Positions 19,260 through 28,635 of a stretch of 54,366 nucleotides of DNA are shown here, one piece after another. Position 1 is the first letter of the stretch, and each line of letters opens with the position of its first letter. The notes beneath the pieces are model-generated. The model made no database searches. It saw nothing but the letters and a program-made list of their open reading frames with translations, and was not told where the DNA came from. The stretch is from the NCBI RefSeq assembly GCF_002093625.1, contig NZ_MRWD01000038.1, forward strand, positions 1 through 54,366, read 5' to 3'. This DNA is from Rouxiella silvae (GTDB taxonomy: Bacteria > Pseudomonadota > Gammaproteobacteria > Enterobacterales > Enterobacteriaceae). The translations under genes and the position numbers were made by a program.

Positions 19260-20066
19260 TTAATTCGCTGCCGCAGATTCATGCGTTAATACGCGTGGCA
19301 ATGTCTCGTCTTTACGCAGGGTCATGATTTCACAACCATTTTCTGTAACAACCAGAGTGTGCTCATACTGCGCTGACAGGCTGCGATCTTTGGTTTTTAC
19401 CGTCCAACCGTCTTTCATGGTGCGAATGCGGAAATCACCGGCGTTGACCATAGGTTCAACCGTAAAGGCCATGCCCGGTTGCAACACTACGCCGCCGTCA
19501 TCCGCATCGTAGTGCACCACCTGAGGCTCTTCATGGAAGCCTTCGCCGATGCCGTGCCCGCAGTATTCCCGCACGACAGAGAATTTTTCGGCCTCAACAA
19601 ACTGCTGAATCGCCTTGCCCAACGTACGCAGGCGGATACCCGGCTTGATCAATTTCAGTGCGAGATACAGGCTTTCTTGGGTGATGCGACACAGGCGCTC
19701 GCCGAGGATGGTTGGCTTGCCGACCAAAAACATGGTGGAGGTATCGCCGTGGAAGCCGTCTTTAATCACCGTCACGTCGATGTTGACGATATCGCCGTCT
19801 TTCAGAATGCGCTCATCGTCAGGAATGCCGTGGCAAACCACCTCGTTGATAGAGATACACACTGATTTCGGGAAACCGTGGTAATCCAGACAGGCGGGAA
19901 TTGCCTGCTGTTTGATAGTGATATGGTCGTGACAGATACGGTCAAGCTCACCGGTGCTGACCCCAGGTTTTACATAGGGTTCGATGATTTCCAGCACTTC
20001 TGCAGCCAAGCGTCCGGCTACGCGCATTTTTTCGATGTCTTGAGGTGTTTTGATTGAAATTGCCAT
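19260..20066 (-). CDS. map: Type I methionine aminopeptidase
   Basis: Map removes the initiator methionine from nascent proteins after deformylation. The 268-residue pita-bread fold protein retains all five metal ligands: two aspartates in VNIDVTVIKDGFHGD, His in CGHGIGEGFHEEP, Glu in FTVEPMV and Glu in QYEHTLVV. It is transcribed away from rpsB, as in E. coli, with about 430 bases between their starts. Confidence 0.97.
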   Translation of the reverse strand: MAISIKTPQDIEKMRVAGRLAAEVLEIIEPYVKPGVSTGELDRICHDHITIKQQAIPACLDYHGFPKSVCISINEVVCHGIPDDERILKDGDIVNIDVTVIKDGFHGDTSTMFLVGKPTILGERLCRITQESLYLALKLIKPGIRLRTLGKAIQQFVEAEKFSVVREYCGHGIGEGFHEEPQVVHYDADDGGVVLQPGMAFTVEPMVNAGDFRIRTMKDGWTVKTKDRSLSAQYEHTLVVTENGCEIMTLRKDETLPRVLTHESAAAN

Positions 20067-20224
20067 GAAAGAATCCTGCTGGTGTCATGTTTTTGACGAC
20101 CTTTATTTCAACAGCCTTTATTTATGCCTGCGGGTCGTCAATAATTAGCTAGGCCACATGGTATCAGCCCTGTTATGAGCTGCCAAATTATCATTATCCC
20201 GCCGCGCTTTTGTTTAAGTAAAGT

Positions 20225-20254
20225 TGGTTTCTGGTCGATATTTATGGTATAAAG
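20225..20254 (+). promoter_or_regulatory. rpsB-tsf promoter
   Basis: TTGGTT (20225-20230) and TATAAA (20249-20254) are 18 bases apart. The following discriminator, GCGCGCC, is strongly GC-rich, a feature of ribosomal promoters inhibited by ppGpp and DksA. The start is expected near 20261. Confidence 0.6.
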
Positions 20255-20260
20255 CGCGCC

Positions 20261-21221
<961 letters not shown>

Positions 21222-21237
21222 TAAGGACGGCTCCGAT

Positions 21238-21361
21238 ATACCCAATAGATTTCAAGGTGCAGTAAGGCGGCAACTGAACGAATCCCCCGGAATTTACATC
21301 AGTAAATGATTGGGTGAGCGAAGGCAGCCAACGCACATGCAGATTGAAAGATGATGGGTAT
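21238..21361. repeat. ERIC (enterobacterial repetitive intergenic consensus) element
   Basis: A 124-base imperfect palindrome begins ATACCC and ends GGGTAT. Its centre resembles the ERIC core: GAATCCCC...TTTACAT, then AGTAAATGATTGGGTGAGCG and GCAGCCAACGCACATGCA. The outer arms ATAGATTTCAAGGTGCAG and the inverted TGCAGATTGAAAGATGAT pair imperfectly. It lies between rpsB and tsf, so it will be transcribed and can fold as RNA. ERICs are non-autonomous and have no coding capacity. Confidence 0.9.
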
Positions 21362-21398
21362 GCAGCCCTTATTAACCAGGTATTGAATATGTTGGTTA

Positions 21399-21423
21399 GG
21401 GGGCCTTAATTGGCCCCCTTTGC
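21399..21423 (+). terminator. Partial terminator between rpsB and tsf
   Basis: The stem GGGGGCC/GGCCCCC with loop TTAATT is followed by TTTGCTT. The weak T-run suggests an attenuator that lets part of the transcription reach tsf, in keeping with a similar intercistronic terminator in E. coli. Confidence 0.7.
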
Positions 21424-21492
21424 TTATCTTAAATGCGAGAAATATCTCAACGCAAAAATCCTTTTTGCACTGGGATAATCGAGGAAAAAACA

Positions 21493-22344
21493 ATGGCTGA
21501 TATTACCGCTGCCCTGGTAAAAGAACTGCGCGAACGTACCGGCGCTGGCATGATGGATTGTAAGAAAGCTCTGGTTGAAGCTAACGGCGACATCGAGCTG
21601 TCCATTGAAAACATGCGTAAATCTGGCGCGATCAAAGCGGCTAAGAAAGCAGGCAACGTAGCTGCTGACGGCGTGATCAAAACCAAAATCGAAGGCAACT
21701 ATGGTCTGATTCTGGAAGTTAACTGCCAGACTGACTTCGTGGCTAAAGATGCTGGCTTCCAGGCCTTTGCAGAAAAAGTGCTGGATGCTGCTTTTGCAGG
21801 CAAAATCACTGACATCGAAGTGCTGAAAGCACAGTTCGAAGAAGAGCGTGTAGCTTTAGTTGCAAAAATCGGTGAGAACATCAACATTCGTCGTATCGCT
21901 TCTCTGGAAGGCGACGTAATGGGTAGCTACCTGCACGGTGCTCGCATCGGCGTTCTGGTTGCTGCTAAAGGCGCTGACGAAGAGCTGGTTAAACAAATTG
22001 CTATGCACGTTGCTGCAAGCAAGCCAGAATTCGTTAAGCCTGAAGACGTGTCTGCTGAAGTGGTAGAAAAAGAGTATCAGGTTCAGCTGGACATCGCTAT
22101 GCAGTCTGGCAAGCCTAAAGAAATCGCAGAGAAAATGGTTGAAGGCCGCATGAAGAAATTCACCGGTGAAGTTTCTCTGACAGGTCAGCCTTTCGTTATC
22201 GAACCAAGCAAAACTGTTGCTCAGGTTCTGAAAGAGCACAACGCTGACGTGACTGATTTCATCCGCTTTGAAGTGGGCGAAGGCATTCAGAAAGCTGAGA
22301 CTGACTTTGCTGCAGAAGTTGCTGCAATGAGCAAACAGTCTTAA
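21493..22344 (+). CDS. tsf: Translation elongation factor Ts
   Basis: EF-Ts catalyses GDP release from EF-Tu. The 283-residue product, the same length as in E. coli, has an N-terminal UBA-like domain with [16 protein letters not shown] and the EF-Tu-contacting TDFVAKD motif near residue 80. The two core subdomains and a C-terminal helical module follow. ATG 21493 is preceded by GAGGAAA. It is the second gene of the rpsB operon, separated from rpsB here by the ERIC element. Confidence 0.98.
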   Translation: MADITAALVKELRERTGAGMMDCKKALVEANGDIELSIENMRKSGAIKAAKKAGNVAADGVIKTKIEGNYGLILEVNCQTDFVAKDAGFQAFAEKVLDAAFAGKITDIEVLKAQFEEERVALVAKIGENINIRRIASLEGDVMGSYLHGARIGVLVAAKGADEELVKQIAMHVAASKPEFVKPEDVSAEVVEKEYQVQLDIAMQSGKPKEIAEKMVEGRMKKFTGEVSLTGQPFVIEPSKTVAQVLKEHNADVTDFIRFEVGEGIQKAETDFAAEVAAMSKQS

Positions 22345-22359
22345 TGCTGGATTGATGTA

Positions 22360-22394
22360 AAAAACGGAACCGCTAAATTGGCGGTTCCGTTTTA
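22360..22394 (+). terminator. tsf terminator
   Basis: The stem AAAACGGAACCGC/GCGGTTCCGTTTT closes a TAAATTG loop. The pattern has A before and T after, and it ends the rpsB-tsf transcript. Confidence 0.9.
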
Positions 22395-22533
22395 TCCAGC
22401 CTTGAACTATCCAAAGGTTCAAGCCTCTAGCAGTTATGTCAGATAGCCTTTAATGTCTGATAACATCACAGGATTTGTGATGCAAAAAAAACGACCATCC
22501 CATTACGACACATTGCTTCTTAGGACAGACACC

Positions 22534-23265
22534 ATGGCTACCAATGCGAAACCCGTTTATCAGCGTATCCTGCTAAAACTCAGTGGCGAAGCCCTGCAGG
22601 GCAGTGAAGGTTTTGGTATCGATGCGAGCGTTTTGGATCGCATGGCACAGGAAGTTAAAGAGCTGGTTGAGTTGGGCATCCAGGTGGGTGTCGTGATTGG
22701 CGGCGGAAACTTGTTCCGCGGTGCCGGTCTTGCTCAGGCAGGAATGAACCGCGTCGTGGGCGATCACATGGGAATGCTGGCCACGGTAATGAATGGTCTG
22801 GCAATGCGTGATGCACTGCACCGTGCCTATGTGAATGCTCGCCTGATGTCTGCAATTCCGCTTAACGGCGTTTGCGACAACTACAGCTGGGCCGAAGCGA
22901 TTAGCCTGCTGCGTAACAACCGCGTCGTGATTTTTGCAGCCGGTACCGGCAACCCATTCTTTACCACGGATTCTGCAGCCTGTTTGCGCGGGATCGAGAT
23001 CGAAGCTGACGTGGTGCTTAAAGCGACTAAAGTTGACGGCGTCTTCTCTGCCGATCCGGTTAAGCACCCGGACGCTACCATGTTCGATCATCTGACTTAT
23101 ACCGACGTGCTGGACAAAGAGTTGAAAGTGATGGACCTTGCCGCCTTTACGCTGGCTCGTGACCACAATCTGCCGATTCGCGTTTTCAACATGAACAAAC
23201 CTGGCGCACTGCGTCGCGTGGTTATGGGCGAGAACGAAGGTACGCTGATTTCTAAAGCTGAGTAA
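22534..23265 (+). CDS. pyrH: UMP kinase
   Basis: PyrH phosphorylates UMP to UDP; the bacterial enzyme is a hexamer of the amino-acid-kinase fold, activated by GTP and inhibited by UTP. The 243-residue product shows [10 protein letters not shown] at the N-terminus, the glycine loop [11 protein letters not shown], and [13 protein letters not shown] in the middle. ATG 22534 after AGGACA aligns with E. coli; the frame is open 27 codons further upstream but that part is not conserved. Confidence 0.97.
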   Translation: MATNAKPVYQRILLKLSGEALQGSEGFGIDASVLDRMAQEVKELVELGIQVGVVIGGGNLFRGAGLAQAGMNRVVGDHMGMLATVMNGLAMRDALHRAYVNARLMSAIPLNGVCDNYSWAEAISLLRNNRVVIFAAGTGNPFFTTDSAACLRGIEIEADVVLKATKVDGVFSADPVKHPDATMFDHLTYTDVLDKELKVMDLAAFTLARDHNLPIRVFNMNKPGALRRVVMGENEGTLISKAE

Positions 23266-23356
23266 CCTGTCGTTGCCTCAAACGACCATTTTGAATATTC
23301 ACGGACTATACTAAGATTATGGTCTGCCTAGTAACCCGTTTCCAAAGGTTCGCAAC

Positions 23357-23914
23357 GTGATAAATGACATCAGAAAAGATGCTGAAATTCGCATGGGTAA
23401 ATGCGTTGAAGCATTCGAAAACAACATTAATAAAATCCGCACCGGCCGTGCACAGCCGAGCATTCTTGACGGTATTCAGGTTGAATACTACGGCTCTAAA
23501 ACTCCACTGCGCCAGTTGGCAAACGTGGTGGTCGAAGATGCACGTACTCTGGCCGTTACCGTGTTTGACCGCTCTATCAGCGCCGCTGTAGAAAAGGCCA
23601 TCATGACTTCCGACCTGGGCCTGAACCCTATGTCTGCCGGCAGCACTATTCGCGTGCCGTTGCCTCCGCTGACTGAAGAACGTCGTAAAGACTTCATCAA
23701 GATCGTACGTGGTGAAGCAGAGCAGGGCCGTGTTTCCGTACGTAACGTACGTCGCGATGCCAATGATAAAGTTAAAGCTCTCCTGAAAGATAAAGAGATC
23801 AGCGAAGACGAAGATCGCCGCTCTCAGGAAGATATTCAGAAAATGACCGACGTGTTTATCAAGGCTGTTGATAAGGCACTGAGTGATAAAGAAGCAGAGC
23901 TGCTGGATTTCTAA
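23357..23914 (+). CDS. frr: Ribosome recycling factor
   Basis: RRF splits post-termination ribosomes together with EF-G. The 185-residue product equals E. coli length and has the three-helix domain I plus the small domain II. Conserved [14 protein letters not shown] and [13 protein letters not shown] contact 23S rRNA. It begins with GTG, as in E. coli, after AAAGG. It ends at a hairpin terminator and follows pyrH by 91 bases. Confidence 0.97.
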   Translation: MINDIRKDAEIRMGKCVEAFENNINKIRTGRAQPSILDGIQVEYYGSKTPLRQLANVVVEDARTLAVTVFDRSISAAVEKAIMTSDLGLNPMSAGSTIRVPLPPLTEERRKDFIKIVRGEAEQGRVSVRNVRRDANDKVKALLKDKEISEDEDRRSQEDIQKMTDVFIKAVDKALSDKEAELLDF

Positions 23915-23934
23915 TCTATTGCAGGCTATTTCCA

Positions 23935-23966
23935 AAAGCGTCGCAAATGCGGCGCTTTATTTTTTA
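23935..23966 (+). terminator. frr terminator
   Basis: AAAGCG/CGCTTT arms with an inner CGC/GCG stem and AAAT loop are followed by a T-rich tract (ATTTTTT). Confidence 0.8.
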
Positions 23967-24148
23967 AAAAAAACATATCCTACAAAACTCCCATACTTAA
24001 TTGTAAATTAAGAATTTATCAATAAAATGGGCAGCATCCCGTCGAAGTGAACCACAGTAATTGGTGCTTTAATCTGATAGACAAGCGGCCCAAGGCGTAA
24101 CAGACTGTGTCACCTCCGATAATGACTTTCGCTATATTGAGTACCTTC

Positions 24149-25345
24149 ATGAAGCAACTGACTATTCTTGGCTCAACCGGTTCTGTTGGCACCAGCACAC
24201 TGTCCGTAGTGCGCGCTAACCCCGACGCCTTTGCCGTTCGTGCGTTGGTCGCAGGCACAAATATCAAGGTTATGGCCGAACAGTGCCTGGAGTTTTCTCC
24301 GCAATATGCCTCAATGGCTGATGAAACGTCTGCTTCGGAGCTGAGACGCATTCTAAAAGAGCAGGGCAGCAAGACTGAAGTCATGTCGGGCGTGAAGGCT
24401 GCCTGTGAGTTGGCGGCGCTGGACGACGTAGATCAAGTTCTTTCAGCCATTGTGGGTGCCGCCGGGCTGTTGCCAACGCTTGCCGCAGTAAAAGCCGGTA
24501 AACGCATTCTGCTCGCCAACAAAGAGTCTCTGGTGACCTGTGGTCGCATCTTTATGGATGCGGTGCGTGAAAGCCACAGCCAGCTGTTACCTATCGACAG
24601 CGAACATAACGCCATTTTTCAGAGCCTGCCGGAAAATGTTCAGCAAGAGCTTGGCTATGCGTCACTTGAAAAGAATGGCGTCTCGCGCATTATTCTCACC
24701 GGCTCCGGCGGTCCTTTCCGCGAACTGCCGCTTAACGAACTTTCGGCGGTGACGCCTGACCAGGCTTGTGCGCATCCTAACTGGTCAATGGGCCGTAAGA
24801 TTTCTGTCGATTCCGCCACGATGATGAACAAAGGGCTGGAGTATATTGAGGCTCGCTGGTTGTTCAATGCGTCGGCAGAGCAAATGGAAGTAATTATTCA
24901 CCCGCAGTCGATGATTCACTCGATGGTGAGATACGTCGACGGCAGTGTATTGGCACAGCTTGGGTCACCCGATATGCGCACGCCAATTGCCCATGCCATG
25001 GCCTATCCTAAGCGCGTTGCGGCGGGCGTAGAGCCTTTAGATTTTTGCAAGATGGGGGCGTTGACCTTTAGTGAGCCGGATTTCAGTCGTTATCCATGCC
25101 TTAAGCTGGCAATTGAAGCCAGCCGCACCGGACAGGCTGCAACCACCGCGCTTAACGCCGCCAACGAAATTTCCGTCGCCGCGTTCTTGGCAGGGAAAAT
25201 TCGCTTTACCGATATTGCCGAACTCAATCGTCAGGTAATGGAAAAAACCTTGCCTGGTGAACCTCAATGCGTGGAGGCGGTTCTAGACATTGATCGCGCC
25301 GCCAGAGAGAGAGCACTGTTGTTATTACAGTCATTTAGTCTGTAA
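24149..25345 (+). CDS. dxr: 1-deoxy-D-xylulose 5-phosphate reductoisomerase
   Basis: Dxr (IspC) makes 2-C-methylerythritol 4-phosphate with NADPH, the second step of the MEP isoprenoid pathway, and is the fosmidomycin target. The 398-residue product has the Rossmann loop LGSTGSVG at residues 6-13, metal-binding DSEHNAIFQ and the flexible loop [26 protein letters not shown] 24149 matches E. coli; the frame is open 14 codons upstream. The Shine-Dalgarno is weak. It supplies precursors used by the next gene, uppS. Confidence 0.97.
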   Translation: MKQLTILGSTGSVGTSTLSVVRANPDAFAVRALVAGTNIKVMAEQCLEFSPQYASMADETSASELRRILKEQGSKTEVMSGVKAACELAALDDVDQVLSAIVGAAGLLPTLAAVKAGKRILLANKESLVTCGRIFMDAVRESHSQLLPIDSEHNAIFQSLPENVQQELGYASLEKNGVSRIILTGSGGPFRELPLNELSAVTPDQACAHPNWSMGRKISVDSATMMNKGLEYIEARWLFNASAEQMEVIIHPQSMIHSMVRYVDGSVLAQLGSPDMRTPIAHAMAYPKRVAAGVEPLDFCKMGALTFSEPDFSRYPCLKLAIEASRTGQAATTALNAANEISVAAFLAGKIRFTDIAELNRQVMEKTLPGEPQCVEAVLDIDRAARERALLLLQSFSL

Positions 25346-25371
25346 AATTATACGTCAATGATTGAGGTCGT

Positions 25372-25400
25372 TTGTTCGAACAACGTTGAAATGATATAGT
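25372..25400 (+). promoter_or_regulatory. Promoter upstream of uppS
   Basis: TTGTTC (25372-25377) and TATAGT (25395-25400) are 17 bases apart, a good sigma-70 match lying 26 bases after dxr. A start near 25407 is predicted. The overlapping GAACAA-N16-TCTGC also loosely resembles a sigma-E promoter; that reading is much weaker. Confidence 0.65.
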
Positions 25401-25406
25401 CTGCGC

Positions 25407-25506
25407 CTCCTGATAACGCATAATTGCGTTTAATGGCGTTACTTCTCATTTTTAAGTACGTTGGTAGTCCGGTTAGGCCGTGCCTGATAGGGTTCACGGC
25501 TTTTTT
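25407..25506 (+). ncRNA. Candidate small RNA or attenuating leader of uppS
   Basis: A region of about 100 bases runs from the predicted start to a terminator. It has a 5' stem-loop AACGCA/TGCGTT (25415-25430), a single-stranded T-rich middle and the terminator hairpin at 25477-25506. No open frame with a ribosome site is evident. Either it is a free sRNA or uppS expression depends on read-through. No known RNA family is recognised. Confidence 0.4.
25477..25506 (+). terminator. Intrinsic terminator ahead of uppS
   Basis: The stem GCCGTG/CACGGC with a 12-base loop is followed by TTTTTT. It lies 83 bases before the uppS start, downstream of the promoter at 25372. Confidence 0.75.
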
Positions 25507-25588
25507 ACGCGCACGCTTCATCATGCACGCGAATGCAAAAGTACCCGATGACGTCGTAAATTCTAGCTAAAGGAAATGAGTACGGGTT

Positions 25589-26347
25589 ATGTCGTTCGAG
25601 AATCAACAAATGACTGATACAACTTGTCTGCTACCGCGCCATGTTGCCATTATTATGGATGGAAATGGCCGCTGGGCGAAACGTCAGGGAAAAATGCGGG
25701 TCTTTGGTCATAAAGCGGGAGTGAAATCCGTACGTAGAGCCGTGAGCTTTGCTGCAAGCCATCACCTTGATGCACTCACGCTTTATGCCTTTAGCAGTGA
25801 AAACTGGAATCGCCCTGTTCAGGAAGTTTCTGCATTAATGCAGCTTTTTGTTCGAGCGTTAGACAGTGAAGTAAAAAGTCTGCACAAACATAATGTTAGA
25901 TTGCGGATTATTGGCGATCTCAGCCGTTTTAGCTCGCGCTTGCAGGATATGATCCGTCGTTCAGAAACGCTTACACAAAACAACGACGGTCTTACGCTTA
26001 ACATCGCCGCCAATTACGGCGGACGGTGGGATATTATTCAGGGCGTAAAGAAACTGGCGGCTCAGGTTGAAGCTGGTACACTGCGGGCGGAGCAAATCAC
26101 GGAAGAGGCCCTCGGCGCGTCTGTTTGTATGAGCGAGTTGGCACCTGTGGATCTGGTGATCAGAACCGGTGGGGAACATCGAATCAGTAACTTTTTGCTG
26201 TGGCAGATTGCCTATGCAGAACTCTACTTTACCGACGTCCTCTGGCCTGATTTTGATGAAATTGTCTTTGAAGGTGCGCTGAATGCTTTTGCACAACGCG
26301 AGCGTCGCTTCGGGGGGACTACACCTATCGGCGCCAATGCGTCCTAG
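25589..26347 (+). CDS. uppS: Undecaprenyl (di-trans, poly-cis) diphosphate synthase
   Basis: UppS (IspU) adds eight isoprene units in cis to farnesyl diphosphate, giving the C55 carrier for peptidoglycan and O-antigen. The 252-residue product has MDGNGRWAK at residues 23-31 with catalytic Asp24, [12 protein letters not shown], and [11 protein letters not shown] near the C-terminus. ATG 25589 is the first in-frame start after a stop; its Shine-Dalgarno AAGGA is rather far away (about 14 bases), so a second ATG at 25610 is possible. It is followed by cdsA 9 bases on. Confidence 0.96.
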   Translation: MSFENQQMTDTTCLLPRHVAIIMDGNGRWAKRQGKMRVFGHKAGVKSVRRAVSFAASHHLDALTLYAFSSENWNRPVQEVSALMQLFVRALDSEVKSLHKHNVRLRIIGDLSRFSSRLQDMIRRSETLTQNNDGLTLNIAANYGGRWDIIQGVKKLAAQVEAGTLRAEQITEEALGASVCMSELAPVDLVIRTGGEHRISNFLLWQIAYAELYFTDVLWPDFDEIVFEGALNAFAQRERRFGGTTPIGANAS

Positions 26348-26356
26348 GGAGAACTT

Positions 26357-27205
26357 TTGCTGAAGTATCGCATTATCACAGCTTTGATTTTGATTCCTAT
26401 TGTTATTGCGGCGCTGTTTTTGCTGCCGCCAGTAGGCTTTGCCGTTGTCAACATCGTGGTTTGCATGCTGGCCGCGTGGGAATGGGGACAATTTTCAGGA
26501 TTTGCATCACGTTCACAGCGCTTGTGGTTGGCCATTCTTTGCGGTTTACTGCTCACCGCAATGATGTGGAGCCTACCTGCCTATCAACAGTTGGATCACC
26601 TTGCGCTTGTTAATGGGTCCCTCTGGTTTTCACTGGCCTGGTGGATTGCGGCATTTGTGCTGGTTGTTGCTTATCCCGGCTCTGCGGCGCTATGGCGTAA
26701 CTCGCGGACGCTGAGACTGATATTTGGTTTACTGACCATTATTCCTTTCTTCTGGGGTATGCTGTCACTGCGGCTTTATGGCTATGCAGAAAATCATTAC
26801 AACGGAGCTTGGTGGTTGCTGTATGTCATGCTGCTGGTTTGGGGCGCTGACTCAGGTGCCTACCTGTTTGGAAAACTGTTTGGAAAACACAAGCTCGCCC
26901 CTAAAGTCTCTCCAGGAAAAACTTGGGAAGGTCTGGTTGGCGGTCTGTTAACCTCGGCCCTGATATCATGGCTGTTCGGTCGCTATGCGCCGTTAGACGT
27001 TGTTCCTTCAACCCTGTTGATTTGTTCTATTATTGCGGCGCTGGCCTCTGTACTCGGCGATTTGACCGAAAGCATGTTTAAGCGTGAAGCAGGAATTAAA
27101 GACAGTGGTAATTTAATACCCGGTCACGGTGGAATTATGGACCGTATCGACAGCCTTACTGCTGCGGTGCCGGTGTTTGCCTGCCTCATGCTGTTAGTGT
27201 ATTAA
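26357..27205 (+). CDS. cdsA: Phosphatidate cytidylyltransferase
   Basis: CdsA makes CDP-diacylglycerol from phosphatidic acid and CTP in the inner membrane, the branch point of phospholipid synthesis. The 282-residue product has about eight hydrophobic segments and the C-terminal signature KDSGNLIPGHGGIMDRIDS. The cytosolic GADSGAYLFGKLFGKHKLAPKVSPGKTWEG region is cut only for quoting. It begins with TTG after AGGGAGA, with sequence MLKYRIITAL aligned to E. coli. It is part of a tight cluster with uppS and rseP. Confidence 0.96.
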   Translation: MLKYRIITALILIPIVIAALFLLPPVGFAVVNIVVCMLAAWEWGQFSGFASRSQRLWLAILCGLLLTAMMWSLPAYQQLDHLALVNGSLWFSLAWWIAAFVLVVAYPGSAALWRNSRTLRLIFGLLTIIPFFWGMLSLRLYGYAENHYNGAWWLLYVMLLVWGADSGAYLFGKLFGKHKLAPKVSPGKTWEGLVGGLLTSALISWLFGRYAPLDVVPSTLLICSIIAALASVLGDLTESMFKREAGIKDSGNLIPGHGGIMDRIDSLTAAVPVFACLMLLVY

Positions 27206-27245
27206 CCTTTCTGCCGGCGGCAGTTTTTAAGGAATAGTTGGGATT

Positions 27246-28601
27246 ATGATGAACATACTCTGGAGCTTGGCCGCCTTTATTGTTGCATTGGGGGTGCTTA
27301 TCACCGTGCACGAATTTGGCCATTTCTGGGTTGCTCGTCGCTGTGGCGTTCACGTAGAACGTTTCTCTGTCGGGTTTGGACGAGCGCTGTGGAGCCGTAC
27401 TGACAAACGGGGAACCGAATACGTGCTCGCCCTTATTCCTTTGGGTGGCTATGTCAAAATGCTCGACGAGCGCGTTGAAGCCGTTGCCCCAGAACTCCGC
27501 TATCAATCCTTCAATAACAAAAAAGTCTGGCAGCGCGCGGCTATTATCAGTGCGGGGCCAATCGCTAATTTCATTTTTGCCGTTTTTGCCTACTGGCTGG
27601 TGTTCATTATAGGCGTGCCTAGCGTACGTCCCGTGGTTGGCGAAATCACCCCGCAGTCCGTTGCTTCTCAAGTCAATATTTTACCAGGAATGGAACTTAA
27701 GTCTGTTGCCGGTATCGAAACGCCTGATTGGGATTCAGTTCGAATGGCATTGATTGGCGAAATTGGCGACGCAAAAACGACCATTGGTTTTGCTCCTTTT
27801 GGCTCCAATCAGGTTACCGAAAAGCAGCTTGATCTAAAAGCTTGGCATTTTGATCCAGAAAAACAGGATCCCGTTGTTGCGTTGGGGATTATTCCTCGCG
27901 GCCCGCAGATTGAATCCGTTATGGCTCAAATTCAGGCCGACTCCGCCGCGCAGAAGGCCGGTTTGCAAGCGGGCGACAGGATAGTTAAAGTTGATGGTCA
28001 GGTTTTAGTAAGTTGGCAAGCTTTTGCGATTCAGGTACGCGATAATCCGGGCAAGCCAATGGCGTTGGAAGTCGAACGTAACGGTCAGCCTTTGAACTTA
28101 ACGCTGATACCGGACACTAAATCTGTGGGAAAAGGGCAGGTGCAGGGTTTTGCCGGCGTAGTGCCTAAAATTATCCCGCTGCCTGAAGAGTACAAAACGA
28201 TTCGCCAGTATGGGCCGTTTATGGCGTTTTATCAGGCTGGGGATAAAACCTGGCAACTGATGAAATTAACGGTCAATATGCTGGGCAAGTTAATAACCGG
28301 TGATGTGAAGCTGAACAACCTGAGTGGCCCTATTTCCATCGCACAGGGCGCAGGGATGTCAGCTGAGTACGGATTAATATACTACTTGATGTTTTTGGCA
28401 CTGATCAGTGTCAATCTCGGTATTATCAATCTGTTCCCGTTACCGGTGTTAGATGGTGGTCACCTGTTGTTTTTGGCAATAGAAAAGCTCAAAGGTGGGC
28501 CAGTTTCCGAGCGAGTTCAGGACTTCAGTTACCGCATTGGCTCAGTTTTGCTGATGTTGTTGATGGGGCTTGCACTTTTCAATGATTTCTCCCGTCTTTA
28601 A
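27246..28601 (+). CDS. rseP: Site-2 intramembrane zinc protease RseP
   Basis: RseP cuts the anti-sigma factor RseA within the membrane after DegS, freeing sigma-E, and clears remnant signal peptides. The 451-residue product has zinc motif HEFGH at residues 22-26 in the first membrane segment. Two periplasmic PDZ domains span about residues 115-310, and the second metal motif [12 protein letters not shown] lies near 395-406. Two ATG codons (27246, 27249) follow AAGGAAT; the first matches E. coli length best. It lies directly upstream of its physiological partner system, bamA-skp. Confidence 0.97.
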   Translation: MMNILWSLAAFIVALGVLITVHEFGHFWVARRCGVHVERFSVGFGRALWSRTDKRGTEYVLALIPLGGYVKMLDERVEAVAPELRYQSFNNKKVWQRAAIISAGPIANFIFAVFAYWLVFIIGVPSVRPVVGEITPQSVASQVNILPGMELKSVAGIETPDWDSVRMALIGEIGDAKTTIGFAPFGSNQVTEKQLDLKAWHFDPEKQDPVVALGIIPRGPQIESVMAQIQADSAAQKAGLQAGDRIVKVDGQVLVSWQAFAIQVRDNPGKPMALEVERNGQPLNLTLIPDTKSVGKGQVQGFAGVVPKIIPLPEEYKTIRQYGPFMAFYQAGDKTWQLMKLTVNMLGKLITGDVKLNNLSGPISIAQGAGMSAEYGLIYYLMFLALISVNLGIINLFPLPVLDGGHLLFLAIEKLKGGPVSERVQDFSYRIGSVLLMLLMGLALFNDFSRL

Positions 28602-28635
28602 GGCGGAGATTAGGTTAGGAAGACGCATAACAACG

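Noticed and set aside
22430-22465. Two near-identical copies of ATGTC(A/T)GATA before pyrH as an operator
   Set aside because: Only ten bases each with one mismatch; no known regulator fits, and chance is a sufficient explanation.
23996-24012. Palindrome CTTAATTGTAAATTAAG between frr and dxr
   Set aside because: A short AT-rich hairpin is common by chance; no operator family or T-run is attached.
25378-25405. Sigma-E promoter (GAACAA-N16-TCTGC) before uppS
   Set aside because: Both boxes deviate from the sigma-E consensus, and the same bases form a better sigma-70 promoter.
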